Assembly: GCF_051106095.1 (NCBI RefSeq)
Contig: NC_135783.1
Coordinates: 211,750,472 to 211,814,471, forward strand
Direction of reading: 5' to 3'
Length of the DNA stretch: 64,000 nucleotides
Source: Pogona vitticeps
Taxonomy: Eukaryota > Chordata > Lepidosauria > Squamata > Agamidae
In this document: piece by piece, positions 19,936-30,769 of the stretch
Position numbering within the stretch: position 1 is the first letter of the stretch
Layout of the letters: each line of letters begins with the position of its first letter
Program-made: the position numbers and the translations under genes
Notes under the pieces: model-generated
Told to the model about the DNA's origin: nothing
Database searches by the model: none
The model's input: only the letters and a program-made list of their open reading frames with translations

Positions 19936-20665
19936 ATTCTCAAAGGCTTTCATGGTCGGAATCCGATTGTTGTAAGTACCATCGGCTTCCCGACATATGA
20001 ATTAGGAAAATACCTAGCCACCCTCCTACAGACCCACATTGGACAAACCTCATCCTACATCAAAGACTTGGGACCTTTCATAAGCAAAATCAGCACCCTA
20101 AAACTCAACCCTGGGGACAGACTGATCAGCTTTGACATAGTATCCCTATTCACCAAGGTACCAATAATAAAATACTGAAGTACCGGACAACACCAGCAAG
20201 CATTACGTTAGACTGCACAGGGAAGCCATTGAAATCCACAAACACCAGAAGAGTTTCAACAAAAAAGAAAATTTAAAATTCAACAAAGCCTGGCTCGCAG
20301 CACTGAAAAATAAAGCCTGCAAAAGGTCAAGGAACTCTACCCAGCCACAAGGACCAGTGATCACTGCACACAAAGACCAGCTAATGACACCCATCAATCA
20401 CAGTGACAGACCATCTTTCCCCCTTATCACAACAATACATCCACAACAAAAACACACTGATCACCATAATCACCCAATCTCCTGAAAAGGACAAAAGCTG
20501 ACCCCACAGCTATAAATACTTAACTATCCAACAAACTGCAACAGAGCACAGACAGAGTTCTGACTCCTGTCCTCTGAAGATGCTGGCCACAGAGACTGGC
20601 AAAACGTTAGGAAGAAAAACCTTAAGAACATGGCCAAACAGCCCAGAAAACCCACAACAGCCATC
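19936..20665 (+). mobile_element. Penelope-like retroelement, internally shortened
   Basis: It opens with the Penelope-associated CTCAAAGGCTTTCATGGTCGG motif. A reverse-transcriptase piece follows at 19993-20166, then a piece resembling the end of the GIY-YIG endonuclease (RLHREAIEIHKH, about 20213-20250). The 3' end is very characteristic: CTCTGAAGATGCTGGCCACAG then GACTGGCAAAACGTTAGGAAG, ending near CCCACAACAGCC. Most of the coding part is missing and the rest is decayed. An opposite-strand copy of the same 3' end lies at 34226. Confidence 0.85.
19993..20166 (+). pseudogene. Penelope-like reverse transcriptase fragment
   Basis: An open stretch of 58 codons reads TYELGKYLATLLQ, then IKDLGPFISKI, then DRLISFDIVSLFTKVP. 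SFDIVSLFTKVP is the motif-A region of Penelope-like reverse transcriptases, with the catalytic Asp in SFD. No start codon belongs to it. The frame is lost soon after, where the element jumps toward its C-terminal part. Confidence 0.85.
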
Positions 20666-21005
20666 CTAAACTATATTTAGCTTTGGTTGCTTTGATGTCC
20701 AGTGTCCAGACTGGATCCTCAATCTGATGCTGTTCAATCCACACCCACAACGCCCCTTCCTTTGATACCACCTTCTTGCTGATTCCCAACTTTCCTTTTA
20801 TCATCTGCTGTCAAATCACTGGGACTGTTTAAAGGATTGCATGGCAACAGGAAAAAAGCGATAGTTTTCCAAAGTTTTCCAATGGACACATTGTAGTCTG
20901 CTGAAGTTCACTAGAGCTGTTTTAATTTCGTATCAGTTTATACATATATTTATACCGTATGTGTGGAGGCAATCTAAGCTAATGTCATGATGTAACAGGA
21001 ATGTT
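20666..21005. other. No recognisable gene or repeat
   Basis: Unique-looking DNA; nothing recognised. Confidence 0.5.
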
Positions 21006-21180
21006 GGTCAGTCTTTGGGTCCAAGTTGCAAGTCTGAGTCCTTGGTACCAAGTTCCGAGCCCCTAAAGAGAGCAGGCTCTTTTCCCCAGAAAAAAGGGAG
21101 GGGTGGGTGGATTCCAAGTTGACAGTCGAATCCAAGTCTGATTTGACAGTGAGTCCCGTGACTTGAGTCCCTATCCCCGC
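21006..21180 (-). repeat. Unclassified dispersed repeat, copy 1 (antisense)
   Basis: Its reverse complement shares ordered blocks with 54781-54966: GGAATCCACCCACCCCTCCC, then a CTCGGAACTTGG-type block, then ACCAAAGACT near the end. Both copies are rich in ACTTGG/GACTC words. No coding or tRNA-like head was seen, and the class is unknown. Confidence 0.55.
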
Positions 21181-21718
21181 AATGTACTGATAAGGTGATA
21201 ACCAGGTTCAATAGTCTGGTTTTAAAAAAAAAAAAACTTTAGGGCAACTAGGGAGAAAGATTACGGGGGTGGATGTTCTCACTGTCTGAAACATCATATC
21301 CCAAATTATAGTATTACCAGAAAAATACCCAAAGTCATATCCCCCTGGTCCTTTTGTAGAATGAAACAAATGATCACACAGGCAAAACACTGTTAGAATT
21401 CCTGGCGTTTTTTTTTTAAAGTAGAAGCCCCCAGTGGCGGCGGGGAGAGTTGAGATTGGAAGAAAGAAAGAAAGGACAGGCTGATTCACACTGACCTTTA
21501 CATTGTGTGATCATTGAACAAGACTTTGAATTCACCCATGCTAATTCCAGAGCAAATTGCAAAGTATTTTCCAATATAGTTGCGTGCTTATTTAAGCATT
21601 GGCTCCCATAGAACAGTATATTAGTTAAGATACAGAGCATCTTGCAATCTTGGTAAAGGTCTTACTGTGATAACCACACACCTATCAGGAACTGAGGATT
21701 TTCTTCTACTAATGAGTG
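21181..21718. other. No recognisable gene or repeat
   Basis: Unique-looking DNA with A and T homopolymer runs near 21224 and 21411. Confidence 0.5.
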
Positions 21719-21726
21719 ATCTCTAA

Positions 21727-22158
21727 CAGTGGTCCCCAACCTTTTCCAAATAGCAGACCGGTTTTGGGGGGGTGTCTGTGTGGGGTGGGTCACCCCCACA
21801 CTCACTAGTGGGCAGGGCGCACACTTGTGCATGCATATGTGGGTGAGGGCATGCTTATGGGTGAGTGGGGCACGCTTGCACACATGCACAGATGGGCGGG
21901 GCACACTCACAGGTGGGTGGATGGGTGGTCAGGGCGTGCTTGTGCTCATGCATGGGCAGCCAGGGCACGCTTGCAGGTGGGCAGGGTGCGCATGCGTGGG
22001 TGGGGCACCCATGCATGCGGGTGGGGCACCCATGCGTCCAGATGGGCATGCATGGGTGAAGTGCATGTGGGGGTGGGTGGGAAATCTGTCTCCATGGCCC
22101 GGTCCTGCTAAGGCCACAGACCAGCACCAGGCCATGGACTAGGGGTTGAGGACTCCTT
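21727..22158 (+). mobile_element. hAT-like nonautonomous element with a GC-rich minisatellite core
   Basis: The left end CAGTGGTCCCCAACC pairs with the right end GGTTGAGGACTCCTT (inverted, diverged). Sub-ends read AGCAGACCGGTTTTG and ACAGACCAGCACCAGG, typical of a hAT family common in vertebrates. Flanks ATCTCTAA and ATCTAAAA would be a decayed 8-bp target duplication (6 of 8). The middle (about 21780-22080) is a degenerate repeat of GGTGGG..GGGGCAC..CATGC words. It gives several long overlapping frames that are low-complexity artefacts. Confidence 0.75.
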
Positions 22159-22166
22159 ATCTAAAA

Positions 22167-24811
22167 CATATGGCTTGGCTCTACACCAGAAAATAATCTC
22201 TCCAGCGAATGTTCCCAGGTCCTCTCTATTTCAGAAAGTGTATCCATACTTTTGCACTCCGTATTTTAACCTATCACTTTCTACTTTTCATCTTTCACAT
22301 TGTGAAGTTAACAATTTTTGCTTTGCAAGTAAAACAGGTGTTTTAGCAGAAACTCTGTCATGACAGTTTAGAAAAGAAATTCTTATGTGACCGCATCTGC
22401 TAATATAATGGTAAGATTTATTAGCAAGGCCTGCTAATTGGGACAGTTACTGCAGTTCCATTCCTGTAAGGGCTTATACTTAGGTCCACACCCTGGAAAG
22501 TTTGGTGGATTCTGACTGGTTGCCTATATCTTTGGAACACTAACACAATTGCAGCTGTGATCATGGGTTATCTATAATGTATGGTTAGCCTGTGAGATAA
22601 CAAGTTTAAGGTGAGTGTGTAGAGTCAATGGTCATAAAAGATCAGGGTTTATATTATGTTGGGTAATCTAGATGATCAGGTAGGGTTTCGGGAAGAAGGT
22701 ACCAGGACCACAATGGCATGATAAATAAGATGTTTGTAAAGTTGAGGAATAGAATGAAACAAGCAGGTGCACAAGAAGGAACAAAATCAGCAAGCTGTCC
22801 CATCCAGCAAGTGCTTTGCTAAAAGAAAGTTAGACAGGGAACAGAAAAAAGCACAACCAGTAATGGGAGAAGGGAAATGAGGCATGGAACCCATAAAACT
22901 GTTCAAGCCCCCAAAGGTAGTTATCCAAGGACTTGATAATTAGATTAAATCATAGATCTCTGTTCCAACTCGTGGAAGGTCTAGTCTGTTGATCACCATC
23001 TGTAGTCAACAGACTGGAAGCTAGCTAGCAGGATTTGGACAGTTTTGACAAAACATAGGCATGTGCAAGAGAAATTATTAAAAAGATTGATCATGAGAAA
23101 TAGACCAGTTTCACAGATGCCTTTTAAGAGAATGATTAAACATTGGCCGGGGCAGGGCAACCGTTTTTTTTTTCTGAAACAGCTTGACCTAATCACAGCT
23201 GTCCTTCTGCTACGCTTGCTGCTACTAAGTTATGTAATATATGAAACTGTAAAACAAATTACACAGACAGGCTTTACCCAAAACGAAACAAAACAAAAAA
23301 TTAAGCCAGTCTACCCATAAAAAAATGTAGCAAAGCAAAATATACGTAGATTTTCACAATACAGTACTTGGATGGAAAATATTACTTTTAACAGGTCACA
23401 TCTGAAACGTTGGATAGGAAGTCAGCTATTAAAGGAAGTGATGTAAGGTTTATTCTTATATACTGAAATATATTCAGAACAACCTACTCAGAAGGCAGTC
23501 AGATCACTTTGGGGCAAGTGAGTTTAGGATGACTTATAATATTTGGAATAAAAACAGAAAAATTGATTTTTAAAAAAATCATATAATCTTGGTGCAAGCC
23601 AGGCAATACTATTGCTTGGGTGTACTCGCTCTCCTCTTACAAGGTAACATGTCCAGGCTATGCCAGTGGAACAGATGCCATTATGCTCAAGTAAAACTCT
23701 ATATGAACAGATTCTCTGAGATGGACTACTATGTTCGGAAGATACTCCTGAGAAAATATGCTTGTGTGATTTTCATTAAGCAAAATTCATGAAGCCATTC
23801 ATGTTTTCAAAGAAGCATTCAGACTAATAGAAGGTAGTGGGTTGGGTATTTTAGTAAACATTTTCAGATCCACACAGCTGGACTTTTCCCTGAAATTCTG
23901 ATGAAATCAACCTTTATTACATTACCCTCAAAGATAAATGGCAATAGAAACGACATTGGTGGTCTCTTGGTTGCATGTAAAAAGTATAAGCAAAGCAGCA
24001 TTATTTACCTCATAGTGGCTGCAATCATTTTCTCACTTCATGTAGCTTCTTGTCCCTGAGTGTACTGACAGCTGGATAACAGAACATCTGCCTCAGCCCT
24101 GGATACTGAAAATTTGGTCCCACAGACAGCCAATTCCTTACTGCTGGATCTCGTTTGAAGAGTAAGGCTTTGTAGATAACTAGTGGGCTCATTCATCTAA
24201 AGCTGCATGGTGCATTAACTTTTTGGCTACCTCTTCTTGGGGTGCTTTGCCACTGCAATATCCTGACGGTAGTAAGAAAACTGCTTCCAAATAGGAAGTA
24301 CCCCATTAGAAAGATACTTGAGCAAAGATTTTGAGCAGTTACTTTTGGATGATAGCCCTTACAGCTCTCATGACCTCTGACTTGTCTTAAGGTCAAAGGG
24401 GACATTGAGGGGAATGTTCCCTATGAATTGCCCATTCTTTTTTCCACAATGCAGTTTCTTCAGAGATAAGTGCCTTAGCCCGTAGTCATGCAAATTAAAC
24501 TTTTCCTTCCAAGGAATTCATCACAAAGCAAAGGAATGCAAAATACAGAGCTAAGGGAAAGCTGTGATGTTTTCTTCACAACTTAAGTGACCATTGCTCT
24601 TAAATATGGGCTACTGTATTTGTATCATACATTTTGAACTTCATATGCCAAACAAAGGAATTTAGACTGCAGTCCTAAAGGATGGTAGTGGAGAAGAAAG
24701 CACACTGATTTTGAAGACTCTCTTATATGGGCAGAGGTAATTCGGCCCACCCTGGTGTTTGAGTCTAACTTCAGCTGGAGGTGGGGGAGGACTGGATGTA
24801 CTCCCTTTATG
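22167..24811. other. No recognisable gene or repeat
   Basis: About 2.6 kb of AT-rich unique-looking DNA. Frames of 60-90 codons at 23.0-23.8 kb and 24.2-24.8 kb carry no motif. Confidence 0.45.
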
Positions 24812-24934
24812 CTGTTGTTGTTATGTCTCATTAAGTCACCTCTGACTTATGGAGGCCCTATGAATAAATAGTCTCCAAAATCTCAACAGCCCTGCCCAGC
24901 TCTTGCAAACTGAAGCCTATGGTTTCCTTTAGGG

Positions 24935-25345
24935 CAGTGATGGTGAACCTTTTTGAGCTCAAGTGCCCAAACTGCAACACAAAATTAACTTAATTATTTT
25001 AAAGTGCCAATACTGCAATTAAAACCCGAATGCTGAGGTTTTAGTTTAGAAAAAAAACAACAACTCCTCCTGCACTGCAAGGGTTAAATGCTTGTTTGTT
25101 TGTTTTTTGCTATGGGCGGTGTTAACAAATAGTACTTACTGGTCCTCCAGTCTGCTATTGGGCTAGTTTGGTAATGGTCGCCATTGCACCCCTCCATTGG
25201 ACAACTGCATCAGCAGAGAGGAGTGCTGAAATCCGGGATCGGAGGACGGGTAAGTATTTCTCTATGGCGACTTATGGCTCGTGTGCCCACAGAGAGGGCT
25301 CTGTGTGCCAGCTGTGGCACACGTGCCATACGTTTGCCATCACTG
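24935..25345 (+). mobile_element. hAT-type nonautonomous element with perfect 8-bp target duplication
   Basis: The left end CAGTGATGGTGAACC and right end GTTTGCCATCACTG are inverted repeats. The target duplication CTTTAGGG is perfect (24927-24934 and 25346-25353), as expected of hAT transposases. Sub-end sequence CTCAAGTGCCCAAACTGC and CAGCTGTGGCACACGTGCC fits a widespread vertebrate hAT MITE family. No transposase is encoded, so it needed a transposase in trans. Confidence 0.88.
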
Positions 25346-26039
25346 CTTTAGGGAGTCAATCCATCCTATCGCTAGTCTTCGTCTCTTCCTGCTGCCTTCA
25401 ACCTTTCCCAGCACTACTGTCTTTTTTCAGAAAATTCTATCGTCTCATGATGTGTCCAAAGTAGGACAGCCTCAGTTTCAACATTTTTGTCTCCTGAGAT
25501 ATTTCAGGCTTGATTTGCTAGCTTTAAGCTAGATTTGATTTTGCACCCATTTATTTCTCTTTTGGGTGGTCCACAGTGTTTTTAAGGCTCTCCAACAACA
25601 CATTTTGATTTATTCCACCCTCCCCCAAGAGTTTTCTTCACTATCCAAGTTTCAAACTGTATGTTGTAATCAGGACTGCCATAATATGGATGGTATTTCC
25701 TTTCCTCTCCAGTGATGCTTCCTTACTCTTAAGGATCTTTCCTTGTTCCTTCACAGCTGACCTTCTGAGTCTCAGTCTCCTTAATTGGCTATAGTCTCCG
25801 TTCAGATGGATGATTCAACCAAGGTACAGACAATCTTTAGCTATGTTGATTTCTTCATTATAAACATTAGAGCTAAGTAAGCCTTCTCTAGTCATTATTT
25901 TGGTGTTCCTATTGTTCAACTGTAATACTGTTTTCCCCACACCACCCTCTGGATTCTTCTTTGACCTTGCTCACTAGTCATTTCAGATCACTGCTGCTTT
26001 CTGCGAGTAATTGTCTGCATATCTTAAATTACTGATGTT

Positions 26040-26228
26040 TCATCCACCAATTTTCAGTCCTCCTTCATCTGAATCCAATCCAGCTTGTTGTATGATATGT
26101 TCTGCATATAGATTGAACAGATAGGGAGATAAAATGCACCCCTGGCTGAAATGGGTCTCTTTTGCTTCAGCTGCCCAGGACTTCTGCTGAATGCTGATGC
26201 CTTCTTGCGACAGAAAAGTTACCACCAA
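26040..26228 (-). pseudogene. Old RTE reverse transcriptase fragment
   Basis: The minus strand reads SQGCILSPYLFNLYAEHII, then QQAGLDSDEGGLKIGG, matching the RQGCILSPSLFNLYAEYIM...IKIAGRN region of the BovB at 10.5 kb. The frame is lost before the YADD motif region (NLRYADN-like remnant just beyond). It is a decayed piece with no start or function. Confidence 0.8.
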
Positions 26229-26235
26229 GACTGCT

Positions 26236-27095
26236 GTTTATGGATTTAATTTGCAACAATTCAGTTTACTTTAAAATGGTATAATTCAACATAGCAACCC
26301 AAGTTTGTTGCCATTTTGTCTGTCAGTTTTCTAAAGAAACAGACAAATCCCAAGCTTTTCCCCGCTATATTAATACACCTCTTATTTGCTTTTGACACCC
26401 CAATGCTTACGATCCTGATGCAGTTTTACATTAAAAAATTTCAGCTGTCACCTTGTGCTGTAGATATCTTAGTGGTCTTGCAACAGGCCATGATTTGTGC
26501 CCTATCAAGTCACAAAATTCTACCTCAAAATCCACAGGGGAGGGATCCAGATGGGAAGGTGGTGTTTTTCTTCCACTTTAATTATTGAAGTCTGTTTTCT
26601 GGCTGACAGCGTGATTTAGAGTACAGCCAGGGCAAGATTATTAATTCTAATGGCTATCACTGAAGAGAAGCAAGGAAAAGCAAAAGGTTGGAAAGAGGAA
26701 AGAAACAACTGGCCAAATTTTCTTCCAGTTCACAATTCTGGTTGGTAGTTCTGTGAAAGGAGCAAGAAGAAAGTACTGCTGTGGCACCTCAAGCATTTTT
26801 CTCCAGGGGTGGCGGGGAATAATGTTCTCCTCAGGGATTTTTCTCCTGAGGAGGGATTAATGTCGGTTGACTGACTGATTGATTTCTGTGCTGACTTTTC
26901 CGGAAAAATGCTACTAAGTTTAAACAAGTGAAAGTTTTTTTAAAAAGTCAGAACAGTACAATAAAAACAATGTTAAGGGTTAAATGAAACAGATGCATGT
27001 TAATATATTTTCTGGAAAGCAGGAATGCTCCGGGACTAATTTCAGAAGGATTCCATTTTGAATATGTTGTATCTATAAAACTTGTTAAGATTGCT
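26236..27095. other. No recognisable gene; one small hairpin
   Basis: Unique-looking DNA. A perfect 9-bp inverted repeat with a 9-nt loop (CTCCTCAGG / CCTGAGGAG) lies at 26827-26853; short enough to be chance. Confidence 0.4.
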
Positions 27096-27172
27096 TGTTT
27101 TATTTTATTTATTTATTTATTTGATTTTTACCCCGCCCCTCTACACAACGTCTACTCGGGGCAGCTAGTTTG
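27096..27172 (-). repeat. CR1/L2-type LINE tail, antisense
   Basis: A TTTATTTATTTATTT tail followed by CCCCGCCCCTCTACACAACG and CTACTCGGGGC. On the minus strand this is the usual GCCCCGAGTAG...GGGGCGGGG end with a (AAAT)n tail. Confidence 0.65.
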
Positions 27173-27235
27173 TTCTTAATTTGTCACTCATTGTCAGTTT
27201 TTTCCATGTCAAAGAACAGGAGCTGTATTTAAAAA

Positions 27236-27415
27236 AAACACAAGTGAGTCTTGGTGGCACCATCATAACTAACAATTTCTATTGGGTGCCTGATGAAGTG
27301 ACCCATAGTCCAAGAAAGGGCATGTCAAATAAAACCTTCTGGCCTTTAAGGTGCGAAAAGTTTCTGTCTGTTTTGTTGCAACAAATTAATGTGGCTAACC
27401 ATCCTAGACCCCTCC
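27236..27415 (+). repeat. Reptile retroelement 3' end of uncertain family
   Basis: GAGTCTTGGTGGCACCATCA, then TGCCTGATGAAGTGACCCA, then CCTTTAAGGTGCGAAAAG and TTGTTGCAACAAATTAATG. I recognise the pattern as a common reptile repeat end (with inverted GTGGCACC...GGTGC words), possibly Penelope-like. The family is uncertain. Confidence 0.4.
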
Positions 27416-27809
27416 ATGGAAGAGATCAGAAAGAATGATAATTGAAGAACTTGCAATTGTACATTTAAGAGAGATAACAATATTTTAAAATATTTTCTCT
27501 CTACAAGTGAGTGATTGACCCCACAAATTATGGCAACCTTTCTCCCAGATTTCTTGCCATTTGGGAAATGGAGAGCACCGTGTGCCACCCTGAGCTAGCT
27601 ACATGAAAGGCAGTGTTTCACATGCTGGCTCTTGCTACAGTGCAGTTATGGCTGATGACAGGTTTCCATATTACAGTAGCTGCCTCCATAGAACATAATG
27701 GTGGACGCTATGTTTTTATTTGAAACGTAGCATTTTTATTTTATTCAAATGTGAGTTTGTGCCTTTTACACTAATGGATCACTGACAGTGATAATTAGGT
27801 GGTGGAAAT
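27416..27809. other. No recognisable gene or repeat
   Basis: Nothing recognised. Confidence 0.5.
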
Positions 27810-27886
27810 GGAGGGCCTGGCGTGCTCTGGTCCATGGGGTCACGAAGAGTCGGACACGACTTGACGACTAAACAACAACAACAAAA
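27810..27886 (+). mobile_element. BovB 3' tail, very short insertion
   Basis: GGAGGGCCTGGCGTGCTCTG, GGGTCACGAAGAGTCGGACA and ACTAAACAACAACAACAA are the last 75 or so bases of BovB. It matches the end of the 10.5-kb copy closely, so it is young. Extreme 5' truncation is common for LINEs. No clear target duplication was found. Confidence 0.88.
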
Positions 27887-30214
27887 ACTCCACTCCTGCC
27901 ATGGGCAATACTAACATTTGGTGGAACCTATCTGATTCTGGAATGTTTTTCCCCAGAGGAAATTCCTTAAACAGCACACTGCCACTTGTGTGGGAGAGAT
28001 ATATGAGTAACACTTGTAGCGTGCTGGATCTTTTACTTTAAAGGACAAGCTTAAAGTGGCAATAGCAACTCCATGTGTGTGTTGCTTCCTCAGAGATTAA
28101 ACCAGTATGGTTTGTAAAATTGGCCTGCTTTATGCATGGTGTTATGTTAACTATTTCTACATTTTGTTTTGAGGGTTTTTCCCCTTATCTTAAGTTATTC
28201 AATAAAGACACATTTTCTTGTCCTGAGATTGACATCTATATTTTACCACATTAAAAAAACAAAAACAGAACACAAAACGCCTCTTTAGTTTAAAGTAAAA
28301 ATTATGGTGGAAGCCATAATTTCCCCTAATGCAAGGAAACACAAATCAGTCTTCACTCTATTTTCATTCACAAGATGGGCACACTGATGTACCCTTCTTG
28401 TACCTTAACTTCCAACCCAAGTAAACACAATTGGTGGGCTCTGCTTTTTGGTTCTCTAAATCAAGTATCTGCTTCTGCTTATCAAGTATTAAGCCCATTA
28501 AACAGTATGAGATTCCATTTGCCTGAGTACAGATCTGTTGAACTAAACCAGTAAAGAGTGTATACTTATGAATGGGTTGTGCTGCAGATGTGTTGTTTGC
28601 AGATCTTAACACTATGAAGTAGGTGTTCCAGTTTAGCTCTTCCACACAGTCGGTGAACACTAATGCATTAGTATTTATTAGGGGTGGGAAGTTCGGTACA
28701 AAATGAGTGCATTGATGCACCTATGTTTTGAGTGACAATGGGGAGGGGGTTGAGCTATGGTTTGAATTTCCTGTGTAAATGTAGCTAATAAGTTAAGAAA
28801 TAAATAATAATAGTGAAATTTTAGAATATTAGATGTTTTTACAGGTCCATTACTAAAAACAATAATAAAGGAAAAGCTTAATGCAGTTGTTTGGACCAAC
28901 TGAATGTTGCCTGAGCAAGGCTTTGAATTTCACAAAACTTTTCCTTCGGGTAGCAGTGAAAGAAAAATGAAGGGGTGAGCAGAAGAAAATAAAAAGAGTA
29001 TTGCTGAAAAAGGATATGATGGAAGCCTGTCTTGAATAATATATTGTATTAGATTTCCACTACAGCTCTGAGAGCCTCTTGAGGAATGGGGTACATTTTT
29101 CTATATAAATATATCCTTTACAACCAAGCCTCATAAACTAGACACCTCAATTTCATGAGAAAATTGCTAAGCAGAGAAGCACCACAATATTTATGGAGAG
29201 GGTGGGGTTGTTTTTTGACTTCATCTTACAAGAGAACTGTGTTGTGCATTACAGTCATTAAAATATATAGGGGTTGGGACAAGAAAAACAAGCTCAGACG
29301 TCTCCAATTACATAATGGTAACCCTAGCTATGAAGAATCTGCCCTGTATTCTTCTATGGTCAATGGTGGGAGTGGGTGGATGGAGGGAGTATGTGAAAAG
29401 GAGAGGGAGAGCTGAAGCCATTTGACAATTGTCTCCTACCAGGCAATTTAAATACGTATGCTCTATCCATAGTCGGTTTTCAAAAATAGGAGTTGATTCA
29501 AGAGGAAGTGGGTTGGTGGGAAAATTTGCCTGAGCAAGTACAGGAATTGTCATGTCAGCATCTCCCGACCTGCTGCTCTCCATATCTGAGGTGGGTTGGG
29601 GATAGTTTCACCCTTCTCTCTGTCACCTATTGGTATTGCTCCTTCTTCTTCATGGCCTTTGTGAATCACACCTGCTGGTGTTTCTGTTTCTGCGTGAAAC
29701 TCATTGGTACATTGAAGAGCTTATAGAAAGAACCAACCCCTCTATTGTGCATGTCCCTGCGCCTCAGTTCCCTTTACCCATTGCTGAGGGAACTTCTTGG
29801 AATGTTCCATTATAGCTATTCTGCCTTCCTAGATAAAAAATATATAACTTCTGTTGTCATTATTGTCTCCTTCATCGTCATATTTCCCTTGTCTGTAAGT
29901 CATCCTTGAAAAAAGAAGGATTAGTCAGTGTTTGTTGTTGTTGAAGTCTTTCCGCCTTTTATGGCTCCAACAAGCTCGTTTCAAAAGTATGCTTCATGTG
30001 CCAACAAAATTCCTCTCACCAAAGGACATTCCTCTCACCAAAGGACATTTGTACTGCCTCAGTGAGGAGCACCAGACAAAAAATGTTCAGCAAGTTTACA
30101 ATAGTTGTGATTAAAAACCAAAACAATAATTGAGGACCGGGTAGTTCAACTAGCCAACAATACTACCGCCATGATGTATTAAATAAAGAAATAAAGAAAT
30201 GAATGAATGACAGT
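27887..30214. other. No recognisable gene or repeat, apart from one open frame noted separately
   Basis: AT-rich DNA. Contains the duplicated word CTCTCACCAAAGGACATT near 30013-30047. Confidence 0.4.
28364..28720 (-). CDS. Unassigned open frame, 118 codons (doubtful)
   Basis: The frame has normal-looking amino-acid composition, unlike the low-complexity frames around it: LNWNTYFIVLRSANN, then HKYTLFTGLVQQICTQ and LILDKQKQILDLENQ, ending KGTSVCPSCE. I do not recognise the family. There is no signal peptide or long membrane segment, no splice-site evidence, and no neighbouring piece that would extend it. It may be chance, a decayed exon or an unrecognised mobile-element fragment. Confidence 0.15.
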   Translation of the reverse strand: MHQCTHFVPNFPPLINTNALVFTDCVEELNWNTYFIVLRSANNTSAAQPIHKYTLFTGLVQQICTQANGISYCLMGLILDKQKQILDLENQKAEPTNCVYLGWKLRYKKGTSVCPSCE

Positions 30215-30740
30215 GGAATGCACTCCATGTCTCTTTTGGTCCTCGCAATATACTTCTGGAAATGATGCCCTTCTATGTCACATCTTCCCAATGGCCATCC
30301 ATATATGGCAGAGGAAGACAACCAATTCACAAACAGCCTGGTCTCAGAACCACAAGTGGAAGGTAACTACAAATGTCATCATCAAAATCTGCAACCAGTG
30401 AGGTTAACCAAGTATAGATCTTTTTGCCACTTGGAACAACAACTTCCTGAACAGGCGCAAGGCAGGATTTTCTAGGAGATACCTTCATGACCAGTGGTTG
30501 AAAAGCCTTATCCACCTCTTTCCATTAATACCCGTACTACGCAGGGCAATGGTGGAGCTTTATCAAAAAAACTCCAATGTGATCCTAACAGCTCTGTGGT
30601 GGCCATGCCAAGTTTGGTTTGTAGCACTGAAACAAGTGGCACGAGACATTTACCAGCTGCCACTAATCCCTCCCTTACTCACCCAGAACAGAGGATGAAT
30701 GCACCATTCAGACTTCTGTCCAGTTTTCTCTTTTCTTAGT
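30215..30740 (+). mobile_element. DIRS-like retroelement fossil (pol RNase H region)
   Basis: Pieces resembling DIRS pol are seen: an SIDLFATWNN block (DLFAT motif), then LFPLIPVLRRAMVEL and VILTALWWPCQVWF, corresponding to the DLFAT...PP-PLIP...APHWP region that ends DIRS RNase H domains. It is decayed, with several breaks and nothing whole. No flanking repeats were recognised. Confidence 0.55.
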
Positions 30741-30769
30741 GTAACAAGTCCCAAGACTGCATAGTCACT

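Larger units (their letters stand above)
24812..26235 (-). mobile_element. Old RTE-type LINE, antisense, split by a hAT element
   Basis: The minus strand runs from a tail at about 24812 (TATGTCTCATTAAGTCACC then TCTGACTTATGG) through conserved 3' blocks (TGCCTTCAACCTTTCCCAGC, CTCATGATGTGTCCAAAGTA) to a reverse transcriptase piece at 26040-26228. It is heavily mutated. The hAT element at 24935-25345 lies inside it, and removing that element restores the block order seen in the related antisense copy at 10463-12291. Confidence 0.75.

Noticed and set aside
21662-22142. Cluster of long Gly/His/Cys-rich frames on both strands
   Set aside because: All lie in the GC-rich minisatellite core of a hAT-like element.
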